A DNA stretch of 64,000 bases from Chryseobacterium salivictor. GTDB taxonomy: Bacteria; Bacteroidota; Bacteroidia; Flavobacteriales; Weeksellaceae. Of the stretch, positions 46,827 to 55,336 are shown one piece after another. How positions within the stretch are numbered: position 1 is the stretch's first letter; each line of letters opens with the position of its first letter. Under the pieces are notes generated by a model. That model saw only the letters and a list, made by a program, of their open reading frames with translations, searched no databases and was not told the origin of the DNA. The translations under genes were made by a program, and so were the position numbers. The stretch spans positions 1,054,001 through 1,118,000 of the forward strand of contig NZ_CP037954.1 of assembly GCF_004359195.1 (NCBI RefSeq), given 5' to 3'.

Positions 46827-48434
46827 TTAATGGGCGATTGATTCGAAGAAGTCATTTCCTTTGTCATCCGAAATAATGAAAGCCGGGAAATTCTTAATTT
46901 CAATTTTCCGCACAGCTTCCATTCCAAGCTCTTCAAAATCAACAACTTCTACGGAGGTAATGTTTTCTTTTGCTAAGATTGCTGCCGGTCCGCCAATCGA
47001 TCCCAGGTAAAATCCGCCATATTTGTGACAGGCGTCGGTAACTTCTTTACTTCGGTTTCCTTTGGCGAGCATAATCATACTTCCTCCATGAGATTGGAAT
47101 TCGTCTACATAAACATCCATTCTGCCGGCGGTGGTGGGACCGAAACTTCCTGAAGCCATTCCCGTTGGGGTTTTTGCCGGACCTGCGTAATAAATCGGGT
47201 GGTTTTTGAAATAGTCCGGCATCGGTTTTCCGCTGTCTAACAATTCTTTGATTTTTGCATGAGCGATATCCCGGGCAACGATTAAAGTCCCGTTGAGACT
47301 TAGCCGCGTTTTAATTGGATATTTTGATAGTTCCGCTAAGATGTCCGGCATTGGCTGGTTTAGATCGATGTTTACGGCTGCTTCCAGGTGTGGTGCTGTT
47401 TCCGGTAAAAAACGTTTTGGGTTGGTTTCCAGCTGTTCCAGAAAGATTCCGTCTTTGGTGATTTTTCCTTTGATGTTTCTGTCGGCAGAACAGGAAACGC
47501 CCATTCCAACGGGACAGGATGCTGCGTGACGGGGAAGTCGTATCACCCGAACATCGTGGGTTAAGTATTTTCCGCCAAACTGTGCTCCGATGGAACTTTC
47601 CTGGCAGATTTTCTGAACTCTTTTTTCCCATTCCAAATCACGAAATGCCTGTCCGCCCATATTTCCTTCAGTTGGAAGATGATCGTAATATCCGGCGCTC
47701 GCTTTTTTCACTGCTGCTAAATTGGCTTCTGCAGAAGTTCCGCCAATCACCAAAGCCAAATGGTATGGCGGGCAAGCCGCAGTTCCCAGATCCATAATTC
47801 TTTCACGGACAAAAGCATCCAAAGAATTTTCATTGAGCAAAGATTTCGTTTTCTGATAGAGAAAAGTTTTATTTGCTGAGCCGCCGCCTTTTGCTAAAAA
47901 TAAAAACTTGTACTCGTTTCCAGTTTCGGCATAAATGTCGATTTGAGCGGGAAGATTAGAGCCGGAATTCTTTTCCTCAAACATTGTTAAAGGAACGATT
48001 TGGGAATATCTCAAGTTTCTTTCCTGATAGGTATTGTAAATTCCTTTTGAAATCCATTCCGCGTCATCAGTTCCGGTGTAAACGTTTTCGCCTTTTTTCG
48101 CCACACAGATTGCGGTCCCTGTGTCCTGGCAAGAAGGCAGTGCTCCTTCAATCGCGACTGCAGCATTCTGTAAAAGATTGTAGGCCACAAAACGGTCGTT
48201 ATCAGTTGCTTCAGGATCTTCAATAATGTTTCTCAGTTTTTGTAAATGTGCAGAACGCAACATAAAAGAAACGTCTGCCAAAGCATTTTCTGCAAGAAGT
48301 TCTAATCCTTTTGGATCGATATTTAAAATGTCTCTGTCGCCGAGCTGTTCCACGGTTACATATTCGGAGGTGAGTTTTTTATATTGGGTATCGTCTTTTA
48401 AGATCGGATAAGGTTCTTGGTAGTGGAATTCCAT
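46827..48434 (-). CDS. fumA: Class I fumarate hydratase (Fe-S dependent)
   Basis: Oxygen-sensitive [4Fe-4S] enzyme interconverting fumarate and malate. It has 535 residues with fused alpha (N) and beta (C) domains, as in the single-chain enterobacterial forms. [17 protein letters not shown] and [17 protein letters not shown] contain candidate cluster cysteines; [20 protein letters not shown] and [16 protein letters not shown] are beta-domain blocks. A second, iron-independent fumarase is encoded 1.8 kb away (50239). Confidence 0.94.
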   Translation of the reverse strand: MEFHYQEPYPILKDDTQYKKLTSEYVTVEQLGDRDILNIDPKGLELLAENALADVSFMLRSAHLQKLRNIIEDPEATDNDRFVAYNLLQNAAVAIEGALPSCQDTGTAICVAKKGENVYTGTDDAEWISKGIYNTYQERNLRYSQIVPLTMFEEKNSGSNLPAQIDIYAETGNEYKFLFLAKGGGSANKTFLYQKTKSLLNENSLDAFVRERIMDLGTAACPPYHLALVIGGTSAEANLAAVKKASAGYYDHLPTEGNMGGQAFRDLEWEKRVQKICQESSIGAQFGGKYLTHDVRVIRLPRHAASCPVGMGVSCSADRNIKGKITKDGIFLEQLETNPKRFLPETAPHLEAAVNIDLNQPMPDILAELSKYPIKTRLSLNGTLIVARDIAHAKIKELLDSGKPMPDYFKNHPIYYAGPAKTPTGMASGSFGPTTAGRMDVYVDEFQSHGGSMIMLAKGNRSKEVTDACHKYGGFYLGSIGGPAAILAKENITSVEVVDFEELGMEAVRKIEIKNFPAFIISDDKGNDFFESIAH

Positions 48435-48526
48435 TTTTTAATTTTTTTTGAAGTGTAAAATTAAGGAATTTTAGACTTGCCACGAAACCGCATTTTCAGG
48501 ATTATTATCAGGTTGATATTTTTTGA

Positions 48527-48648
48527 TTTATTATTCAAACTAAAACTTATGTAAATTCAAAGTAAAAAGATGATAAAAATTATAACCTATTATTAATCAG
48601 TTGTTAAAGTTATGTATATTCAAAATAGAAGCTATGTAAATTCAAAAT
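48527..48648 (+). repeat. Left ~120-bp direct repeat flanking the ATPase gene
   Basis: Contains iterons ATGTAAATTCAAAGT at 48549, ATGTATATTCAAAAT at 48612 and ATGTAAATTCAAAAT at 48634. A degenerate copy at 48527 lies exactly 22 bp before the first. They form two pairs with 22-bp spacing; the 48-bp gap between pairs also resembles the gap in the right copy (49870-49918, shared ATTATAAC core). The same arrangement recurs at 49833-49955. Confidence 0.82.
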
Positions 48649-48654
48649 TAAGAT

Positions 48655-48662
48655 TATCTTTG
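48655..48662 (+). promoter_or_regulatory. Putative -7 element of the ATPase gene
   Basis: TATCTTTG fits TAnnTTTG, 18 nt before the ATG at 48681. No TTG occurs at the expected -33 distance; the iteron pair (48612-48648) occupies that region instead, as expected for an operator. Confidence 0.45.
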
Positions 48663-48680
48663 TAGGTAAGTAATGAGGCT

Positions 48681-49838
48681 ATGATTGTAAAAAGAACATT
48701 GGAAGACACGATAAGAAAATACATTCAACTGTTTCCTATAATTGCCGTAAATGGGCCCAGACAGTCGGGAAAAACCACTCTTTTGAAATCTGCTTTTCCT
48801 GAATATCAATATATTTCTCTTGAGAATCCTGACATTCGAACGATTGCGGAAGCAGACCCTAATTCTTTTCTGGAAAAATATTCAGATAAAATAATTTTTG
48901 ATGAAGTGCAGCGCACGCCGAAACTTTTTTCTTTTTTACAAACCAAAGTTGATAACGACAAAATTCAAGGACAATATATTCTGTCGGGCTCTCAGAATTT
49001 TCATCTTTTGCAGAATATTACCCAAAGTCTGGCGGGAAGAGTTGCGATGTTTAAACTTTTTCCCTTTGATAATCAGGAGCTTTCTGCGGCGGATCTGTTG
49101 CCAACCCATTTTGAAACTTTAATTACCAAAGGGTTTTATCCTGCCCTTTTCGACCGCGAAATTCCTTCTGATATTTTTTATCAAAATTATATTGAAACCT
49201 ATATTCAAAGAGATTTGAGCGAGCTTTTGAATATTCGGGATTTAATGACTTTTCGGAGATTTCTACGGCTTTGTGCTGGAAGAGCAGGACAAATTTTGAA
49301 CTTGAGTGCATTGGCAAAAGACTGTGGGATTTCTCAGCCAACGGCAAAATCCTGGCTTTCGATTTTGGAAGGCAGTTTTGTTATTTTTTTGTTGGAACCG
49401 TATTATGAAAACTTCAATAAAAGAATTATCAAAAGTCCGAAATTGTATTTTTACGACACGGGATTATTATGTTATCTTCTGAACATTCCAGATGCCACGA
49501 AATTCTCCGAAAACAGAATGATGGGAAATATTTTTGAAAATTTCATCATTGCAGATCTGCAAAAAGAAAATGCACACCATTATTCGCTGCAGAATTTTTG
49601 GTTTTGGAGAGACAGTAATGGAAACGAAGTTGATTTGATAAGTGAAGGAAAAGGCAATTTGAAAATTGCAGAAATAAAATCCACCAAAACAATTAGCGAT
49701 AAGTTGTTTTCGGGACTGCATTATTTTTCGAAAACTTTTCCTTTGAAGATCGATGAGAAATGGTTGATTTATGGAGGCGAAACTTCGATAAAAAAAAACA
49801 ATATCGAGATTATTTCCTGGAGAAATAATTTTATGTAA
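48681..49838 (+). CDS. AAA ATPase (AAA_14) with C-terminal DUF4143 domain
   Basis: A 385-residue protein. Walker A GPRQSGKT (25-32), Walker B KIIFDEVQRTP (70-80) and sensor ILSGSQNFHLL (100-110) make an AAA_14 ATPase. A winged-helix-like segment LSALAKDCGISQPTAKSWL lies at 208-226. The C-terminal DUF4143 half has MGNIFENFI (Glu286), GNEVDLI (314-320) and IAEIKS (329-334), the E/D...D...ExK pattern of PD-(D/E)XK nuclease folds. Such genes are multicopy in many Bacteroidota and their role is unknown. The stop codon lies inside the right flanking repeat. Confidence 0.88.
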   Translation: MIVKRTLEDTIRKYIQLFPIIAVNGPRQSGKTTLLKSAFPEYQYISLENPDIRTIAEADPNSFLEKYSDKIIFDEVQRTPKLFSFLQTKVDNDKIQGQYILSGSQNFHLLQNITQSLAGRVAMFKLFPFDNQELSAADLLPTHFETLITKGFYPALFDREIPSDIFYQNYIETYIQRDLSELLNIRDLMTFRRFLRLCAGRAGQILNLSALAKDCGISQPTAKSWLSILEGSFVIFLLEPYYENFNKRIIKSPKLYFYDTGLLCYLLNIPDATKFSENRMMGNIFENFIIADLQKENAHHYSLQNFWFWRDSNGNEVDLISEGKGNLKIAEIKSTKTISDKLFSGLHYFSKTFPLKIDEKWLIYGGETSIKKNNIEIISWRNNFM

Positions 49839-49955
49839 ATTCAAAATAAAAGTTATGTAAATTCAAAATAAATTTGTGATTATAAATTATAACTAATTGT
49901 TTAATAAGATTATAGTTTATGTAAATTCAAAATAAAAGCGATGTAAATTCAAAAT
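49833..49955 (+). repeat. Right ~120-bp direct repeat flanking the ATPase gene
   Basis: Four perfect copies of ATGTAAATTCAAAAT at 49833, 49855, 49919 and 49941: two pairs with 22-bp spacing, the pairs 49 bp apart. The first copy contains the last Met codon and the TAA stop of the ATPase gene. It is in direct orientation relative to 48527-48648. Confidence 0.88.
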
Positions 49956-50122
49956 TGATGTAGGGGGGTTATTCAAATGTAGGAATATTACCTTTTAATA
50001 AATTTAATCTGTCCTTTTGATTGATATTTAAAATGGTTATAAATCGTTGGATGATTTATAATTGTTTAATTTTAAAGAGCCGGATTTTCAATCCTTTGGA
50101 AAAAAAGCGAAATTGAATAAAT
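49956..50122. other. Intergenic region upstream of fumC, no gene seen
   Basis: AT-rich, without a credible frame. It must hold the fumC promoter unless the repeat copy B carries it; I could not place a convincing TTG/TAnnTTTG pair. Confidence 0.4.
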
Positions 50123-50231
50123 AGCCCCGATTGCAACGGCATCCTTTTATGAAACGCAGTGGAATAAAAGATATAGTGGAAAGCGGGACTGAACTTGAAA
50201 AACAGAGAAAATACTGTTGCTCCTAAAAAAA
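50123..50231 (+). repeat. Structured intergenic repeat, copy B, in the fumC leader
   Basis: It begins AGCCCCGATTGCAACGGCAT, has CCTTTTATGAAACGCAGTGG then AATAAAAGATATAGTGGAAA, and ends TTGCTCCTAAAAAAAT. Homologous to copy A (46197-46306). It ends 7 nt before the fumC ATG and would form the 5' leader of that mRNA. A regulatory role or a mere insertion are both possible. Confidence 0.75.
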
Positions 50232-50238
50232 TAAAGCA

Positions 50239-51621
50239 ATGAATTACAGAACAGAAAAAGACACCATGGGCGATGTGCAGGTGCCTGCAGATAAGTTTTG
50301 GGGCGCGCAAACCGAGCGTTCCAGAAACAATTTTAAAATCGGTCCGGAAGCTTCGATGCCGCATGAAATTATTGAAGCATTTGCATATCTGAAAAAAGCT
50401 GCCGCTTACACGAATGCCGAATTGGGCGTACTTTCTATTGAAAAAAGAGATATGATTGCGAAGGTTTGTGATGAAATTCTAGAAGGTCAACTAAACGATC
50501 AGTTTCCGCTGGTGATTTGGCAAACCGGCTCCGGAACGCAGTCGAATATGAATGTGAACGAAGTGATATCTAATAGAGCTCATGTAAATAATGGCGGAAC
50601 TTTAGGAGAAAAATCTGAAATTCATCCCAACGATGATGTAAATAAATCCCAGAGTTCAAACGATACTTTCCCCACAGCGATGCATATTGCAGCGTATAAG
50701 AAAGTGGTGGAACATACTTTGCCGGCAGTTGAAAAACTAAGAAATACTCTGCACGAAAAAGAAGAGAATTTCAAAAGCATTGTAAAAATCGGCAGAACGC
50801 ATTTGATGGACGCAACTCCTTTGACGCTCGGTCAGGAGTTTTCAGGTTATGTGGCGCAGTTAGATTATGCGATGAAAGCGATTACCAATACGTTCGAACA
50901 TTTGCAGGAAATTGCTTTGGGCGGAACTGCAGTTGGAACTGGCTTGAACACGCCAAAAGGTTACGATATTTTGGTCGCGAAATATATTTCCGAATTTACA
51001 GGACTTCCGTTTGAGACGGCTCCGAATAAATTTGAAGCGTTGGCTGCTCACGATGCGGTTGTAGAAAGTCACGGCGCGCTGAAACAGCTTGCAGTAGCAC
51101 TTTACAAAATAGCGCAGGATATTCGGTTTTTGGCTTCCGGGCCGAGAAGTGGGATTGGCGAAATTCACATTCCGGAAAACGAACCGGGTTCGTCGATTAT
51201 GCCGGGGAAAGTAAATCCGACGCAGAATGAAGCAATGACGATGGTTTGCGCGCAGGTTTTAGGAAATGATACCACGATTTCTTTTGCGGGAACGCAGGGG
51301 AATTTCGAACTCAATGTTTTCAAACCGGTGATGGCGTATAATTTTCTGCAATCCGCACAATTGTTGGGCGATGCCTGTATTTCTTTCAACGACCACTGTG
51401 CCATTGGAATTGAACCGAATGAACCGAGAATCAAAGAACTGGTAGAGAAATCATTAATGCTAGTCACTGCTTTAAATACGCATATCGGATATGAAAATGC
51501 CGCAAAAATTGCAAAAACCGCTCACAAAAACGGAACAACTTTGAAGGAAGAAGCGATCAATTTAGGACTTCTGACTGCTGAACAGTTTGATGAATGGGTG
51601 AAACCGGAAGATATGGTTTAA
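50239..51621 (+). CDS. fumC: Class II fumarate hydratase (FumC)
   Basis: Iron-independent, oxygen-stable fumarase of the aspartase/fumarase superfamily, 460 residues. The superfamily signature [15 protein letters not shown] is intact, with [19 protein letters not shown] and [20 protein letters not shown] earlier. It duplicates the reaction of the nearby class I enzyme (46827-48434), which would give fumarase activity under oxidative or iron-poor conditions. The two are not in one operon (opposite strands). Confidence 0.97.
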   Translation: MNYRTEKDTMGDVQVPADKFWGAQTERSRNNFKIGPEASMPHEIIEAFAYLKKAAAYTNAELGVLSIEKRDMIAKVCDEILEGQLNDQFPLVIWQTGSGTQSNMNVNEVISNRAHVNNGGTLGEKSEIHPNDDVNKSQSSNDTFPTAMHIAAYKKVVEHTLPAVEKLRNTLHEKEENFKSIVKIGRTHLMDATPLTLGQEFSGYVAQLDYAMKAITNTFEHLQEIALGGTAVGTGLNTPKGYDILVAKYISEFTGLPFETAPNKFEALAAHDAVVESHGALKQLAVALYKIAQDIRFLASGPRSGIGEIHIPENEPGSSIMPGKVNPTQNEAMTMVCAQVLGNDTTISFAGTQGNFELNVFKPVMAYNFLQSAQLLGDACISFNDHCAIGIEPNEPRIKELVEKSLMLVTALNTHIGYENAAKIAKTAHKNGTTLKEEAINLGLLTAEQFDEWVKPEDMV

Positions 51622-51760
51622 AATAGACGGATAGATAATAGACTGATGGATTATAGACTATAGATAAAAGGTTGAAAAGATCAATTAAAGTTTTCTTAAC
51701 ATGATTAAAATGTGATAAGAGTTCCAGAGGAACGACCGATATTACAACACTGGAATTTAT

Positions 51761-52112
51761 GGATCAAGTCTAAAACTTGGAGAGAAAGATAGAAATATTT
51801 ATTTTTGAAGAATGTTAATTTTTAAATTCCTGCTGATTCAACCAGGCAATAAAGAGGAGCCAGACCTTCAATTATTCTCCGAATACCGATATTCACCTCC
51901 TGAAACCATGATAAGAGTCAGCATACAGTCAGCATAAGCCAGGGGTTGGTATGGGGATGGGTGCACTTTGGTTTTGTGGAGAAATGGGTATAGTTTGCGA
52001 AGTTCCAATGTCTTTTTAGCTCCCGCACAGAAATCCGATTGCTGACTAAGGACTGTATCATTTTCAGATTATTCAAAATTTTTGCCTAGTCCCCAAGTTT
52101 TGAAACTGATCC
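51761..52112. mobile_element. MITE-like element, copy 2, with 8-bp target duplication
   Basis: A 352-bp noncoding element homologous to copy 1 (23592-23957). It starts GGATCAAGTCTAAAACTTGG and ends with the near-complement CCAAGTTTTGAAACTGATCC. The 8-bp sequence GAATTTAT precedes it (51753-51760) and follows it (52113-52120), a perfect target-site duplication. There is no frame for a transposase, so it would need one in trans. Families making 8-bp duplications include IS1595, ISL3, IS256 and IS66; I cannot assign one. Confidence 0.82.
51917..51936 (+). repeat. Two 11-bp-spaced iterons inside MITE copy 2
   Basis: GTCAGCATA at 51917 and 51928; copy 1 has three units with the same 11-bp period. 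Confidence 0.8.
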
Positions 52113-52157
52113 GAATTTATTCCAGTGCAAAAGCAATTTTCCACATCCATTTTAAAA

Positions 52158-52190
52158 TAAAAATTCCGGGCAAATCGCTCGGAATTCTTT
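52158..52190 (-). terminator. Terminator of the sigma/anti-sigma/OMP operon
   Basis: AATTCCGGGC pairs with GCTCGGAATT (one mismatch), followed on the minus strand by TTTTATTTT. Confidence 0.8.
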
Positions 52191-52214
52191 GTTGATATGA
52201 ATGTGAATGAAATT

Positions 52215-53255
52215 TTATAAGCCAATGCCCAAGCCAATGATTAAAGCTTTGTCGTTTTTGAAATATTGGTCTTTGAAATAATTGCTGAAATCCCGCTTGA
52301 CGAAAACGCTGATGCTGTTATAGGAGAAAGTAAGCTGGCCACCATAAACAAAAGGATTCACCTGATAATTTGATCTGTTTCTATAATCATCCCGATTTCC
52401 ACGTACAATATTATTGGTTGACATCTGTACACCGCCGTAAACATTTGCCGCAATTCTGAAACCGTCAGAATAACTTCTGTATTGAATATCCATTCCTGCA
52501 TTTTTCAGTTTCGAAAAATTGTATTGTAAGCCAAACGGAACCATTAGATAAGCTGTTCTCAATTTACTTTTATCTGTGTTTCCGGGATAATTTTCTACAT
52601 AAACACCCTGGTTGCCGTCTTTTGCAAAAATCATATTATTTTCCAGACGAACTGTTCTCCAGGACAAACCTATTCCCGAAATTAAACCCCACGGACTCGT
52701 TCTGCTAAACTGATGATTGAGTTTTAATCCTACTTCCAGATTACTGTTGTAGCCAATGTTTTTATCCAGATCATTGTCGGGTAAATTATTGGTAAGCGTC
52801 ATCACTCCGTAAATAAAATATCCTGAGACATTTCTTGTTGCACTGTATTTTTTCAGCAAATTGGCTTTTAGTTCAGCATCGGAAGTGGTGTCGGAATTAA
52901 GCAGTGAAAATCGCACCTGCTTTTGGATTACCGAATCCAGATCAAATCCTAAAGCTTCGATTCTGCGGTCTATTTTTTCTGAAAAACGGTCAGCAATTGC
53001 TGTTTTTTGGAGGCTAAATTCAGTTTTGTCGAGGTTTTTATCCTGAAGAACTTTAAGTTCTGCTTCCATTAATACTTTTTCTTCCTGAATAATGGCGTTT
53101 ATTTTTAAAGCATATTCTTCAACTTTTTCCTTTACGATAGGGCTTATCTCGGATTCTTTTTTGGAAGGCAAGTTGATTTTTAATGATTTTTGTGCATACA
53201 TCTGGGAGGTTGAAAAAAGGCACAGCAATCCCATCATGATAATTTTCTTGATCAT
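52215..53255 (-). CDS. Outer-membrane beta-barrel-like protein, sigma-operon member
   Basis: A 346-residue exported protein with a signal peptide (1-21, ending MYAQ). The N-terminal third is Lys/Glu-rich and helical (KEKVEEYALKINAIIQEEKV). From about residue 140 alternating beta strands with aromatic girdle residues suggest a small outer-membrane barrel ending in IGLGIGL. No named family. It lies 31 nt downstream of the anti-sigma-like gene, so it is probably a target or sensor of the ECF pathway encoded upstream. Confidence 0.68.
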   Translation of the reverse strand: MIKKIIMMGLLCLFSTSQMYAQKSLKINLPSKKESEISPIVKEKVEEYALKINAIIQEEKVLMEAELKVLQDKNLDKTEFSLQKTAIADRFSEKIDRRIEALGFDLDSVIQKQVRFSLLNSDTTSDAELKANLLKKYSATRNVSGYFIYGVMTLTNNLPDNDLDKNIGYNSNLEVGLKLNHQFSRTSPWGLISGIGLSWRTVRLENNMIFAKDGNQGVYVENYPGNTDKSKLRTAYLMVPFGLQYNFSKLKNAGMDIQYRSYSDGFRIAANVYGGVQMSTNNIVRGNRDDYRNRSNYQVNPFVYGGQLTFSYNSISVFVKRDFSNYFKDQYFKNDKALIIGLGIGL

Positions 53256-53286
53256 CTTATTAATTTTTTTTAAAGTTTATATTGAA

Positions 53287-53901
53287 TTATTTAGAGTTGA
53301 GGTCAATCGTCGCCACATTGCTTCCATCTTTGGAATTTTCGATAACGTCTTTGTGTTCCACAGAGAAAAGTAAGGTCGACGGATCTACAAATTTCTTTCT
53401 CTTAACCGGAATTTTTGCAGAATCTATTTTCGCAATACTGCTGGAAATTTGAATTTGGGTGATTCCAGAAATAATCTGTTCCTGTTTTTCCTTTATTAAT
53501 GGAGCTTCGCTTTTTTTTGCAGTAATTTCTGATCTAGCAAATTTTGCTTCCGGAGTAGAAACTGCAACCTTATTTTCTGTAGAGAGCGTTTCGGTTTTTT
53601 CGGCAAGGAAAGAAGATTCCGTTTTAAGATTTTTTTCCGCCCGTATATTCTCAGGTTGAGTTTTTGTTTCTGCCATTTGCGGTTGGGGAACTTCATCATT
53701 ATTAGAGATCAGGATAATTCCCAAACTTAAAATTAAAGCCAGACATGCCGCCGCTAAAAACCAGTTCATTCTTGCATTGGCAGGCTTTTTACTGGCTTTT
53801 TGAACTTCAATTTCTGCCCACAAATCTCTCGATGGAGTAATTTCCCGTTCGTCGATTTGTTTTTTAATCTGCTGTTCGATATTATATTTCGAGGTATTCA
53901 T
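53287..53901 (-). CDS. Anti-sigma-factor-like membrane protein
   Basis: A 204-residue protein. The N-terminal about 40 residues (NIEQQIKKQIDEREITPSRD) are charged and cytoplasmic, then one membrane segment (NWFLAAACLALILSLGIILI, about 46-65), then a Lys/Glu/Thr-rich periplasmic tail. This matches the topology of Bacteroidota anti-sigma factors. Its start overlaps the end of the sigma gene by 20 nt, strongly suggesting a coupled sigma/anti-sigma pair. The zinc (ZAS) motif is not present, and identification rests on context and topology. Confidence 0.7.
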   Translation of the reverse strand: MNTSKYNIEQQIKKQIDEREITPSRDLWAEIEVQKASKKPANARMNWFLAAACLALILSLGIILISNNDEVPQPQMAETKTQPENIRAEKNLKTESSFLAEKTETLSTENKVAVSTPEAKFARSEITAKKSEAPLIKEKQEQIISGITQIQISSSIAKIDSAKIPVKRKKFVDPSTLLFSVEHKDVIENSKDGSNVATIDLNSK

Positions 53902-54448
53902 TTTTCAAGTTTTTCTGTTGCTGAAAGTAGATTTTTCGGAGTTTCTCTTTTGCCCGAAAGAGTTGCGTTTTGCTCACTGAAACAGAAATGTTAAGTATTT
54001 CGGAAATCCCCTGATGCGAGCAATCTTCTAAAACATAGAGATTGAAAACCATTCGGTACGCATCGGGAAGTTGGTCCAAAAGTTCCTGCGCATTAAAATC
54101 AGAGTCTGCGATCTCGTCCTGAAAATCCTCCAGAAAAGCGGGATTGATGTCATCAATATAAAAAACCGTTTTGTGGCTTTTAATGAAATTTAAACATTCG
54201 TTGACTACAATTCTTCTGGCCCAACCTTCAAGATTGCCTTCGCCGCGGAAACTGTCGATGCTTTTAAAGATTTTACAAAATCCTTTGATGACGCAATCTT
54301 CCGCTTGGTACAGATCGGTTACGTAACTTTTGCCGATGCTTAAGAATCTCTTTACATTCTGTTCATAGAAGATTTTCTGCGCAACCGGATCCTGCTTTTT
54401 CAGGCGGCTCAACAAATCATCTTTTTTATGATTGAACAAAATCTTCAT
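53882..54448 (-). CDS. ECF-type RNA polymerase sigma factor
   Basis: A 188-residue sigma-70 family protein. Region 2 shows DLYQAEDCVIKGFCKIFKSI followed by GNLEGWARRIVVNECLNFIK (core binding and -10 recognition). Region 4 shows LDQLPDAYRMVFNLYVLEDC, then SHQGISEILNISVSVSKTQL (the helix-turn-helix for -35 recognition). It is the first gene of a three-gene operon with an anti-sigma-like and an outer-membrane protein. Confidence 0.92.
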   Translation of the reverse strand: MKILFNHKKDDLLSRLKKQDPVAQKIFYEQNVKRFLSIGKSYVTDLYQAEDCVIKGFCKIFKSIDSFRGEGNLEGWARRIVVNECLNFIKSHKTVFYIDDINPAFLEDFQDEIADSDFNAQELLDQLPDAYRMVFNLYVLEDCSHQGISEILNISVSVSKTQLFRAKEKLRKIYFQQQKNLKNEYLEI

Positions 54449-54553
54449 ACTTATTTTATTTCTACTTTAAAGACAAAAAAATATTGAAAAGGTTACAGAA
54501 AATAATTATTTCTCTTAGTTTAAATTATAAGTGCTTGATAATGAATTGAAAAA

Positions 54554-54582
54554 AAATCCATTTTCCGGTAAGGGAAAATGGA
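54554..54582 (-). terminator. Terminator of the ABC exporter operon
   Basis: CCATTTTCC pairs with GGGAAAATGG around a short loop. On the minus strand a run of T follows (A run at 54550-54556). Confidence 0.85.
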
Positions 54583-54595
54583 GGTCTCTGCGAAT

Positions 54596-55309
54596 TTAGA
54601 TAAAAACTTCCACCGGACTGGTGAAAAAATCTTCCAGTTCCTGCAAAGTTTCCGGTGCCGTGATAATATCTTTGATCATCTGACCTTTGTCTAACAAAAC
54701 AATTCTGTTGCTGACTTCCGTTGTATGCGCCAAATCGTGGCTGGAAATTAGAAAAGTTACCTGTTCTTTCTGAGACCAGTCTTTGATTAATTTTTTAAGC
54801 TTGATTTGCGTGGAAGGATCCAGATTGGCAAAAGGTTCATCGAGAACAATGATTTCCGGCGTGCCAATCAGCGCACCGATAATTCCGACTTTTTTCTGGT
54901 TTCCTTTGGAGAGATCCCGCACGTATTTTTTAGCATTTAAAATTTCACCATTGAAAAAATCCGAAAACTGTTTTAGAAATTCATCAACGCTGGCTTTGTT
55001 TTGTCCGCGAAGCTCGCCCAGAAAATAAAAATATTCTTCGGGAGTTAAGTAGCCGATCAAAAAAGTGTCGTCAATAAAAGCAGAAACTTTCTTTTTCCAG
55101 TTTTCATTTTCATTGACTTTATGGCCGTCGATCTCTATAAACCCTGTCGTAGGCTGAATTAAATCGAGTAAAAGACTGAAAAGCGTTGTTTTTCCGGCAC
55201 CGTTATTACCGACCAAACCAAAACTTTCGCCTTTCGGAATTTCGAGGTTTTCGATGTGAAGAACTTTTTTGTTGCCGTAAACTTTAGATATATTTTGAAT
55301 TGAAATCAT
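54596..55309 (-). CDS. ABC transporter ATP-binding protein
   Basis: A 237-residue nucleotide-binding subunit. Walker A is GLVGNNGAGKTTLFS, the signature LSKGNQKKVGIIGALIG (LSKGN in place of LSGGQ), Walker B IIVLDEPFANLDP and the H-loop ISSHDLAHTTE. It resembles exporters of the ABC-2 type. It pairs with the DUF5687 membrane protein encoded immediately upstream (27-nt gap). Confidence 0.93.
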   Translation of the reverse strand: MISIQNISKVYGNKKVLHIENLEIPKGESFGLVGNNGAGKTTLFSLLLDLIQPTTGFIEIDGHKVNENENWKKKVSAFIDDTFLIGYLTPEEYFYFLGELRGQNKASVDEFLKQFSDFFNGEILNAKKYVRDLSKGNQKKVGIIGALIGTPEIIVLDEPFANLDPSTQIKLKKLIKDWSQKEQVTFLISSHDLAHTTEVSNRIVLLDKGQMIKDIITAPETLQELEDFFTSPVEVFI

Positions 55310-55336
55310 GGTATGAATATTAATAATTAGTAGAAT

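Noticed and set aside
48527..49955. CRISPR array
   Set aside because: The repeated 15-mers are spaced 22 bp with near-constant short spacers and lie in two separate clusters around a gene. There are no 30-bp unique spacers and no cas genes.
51622..51680. Short ATAGAC-type repeats just after fumC
   Set aside because: Low-complexity AT-rich repeats of 6-8 bp without regular spacing; probably simple-sequence noise rather than a defined element.
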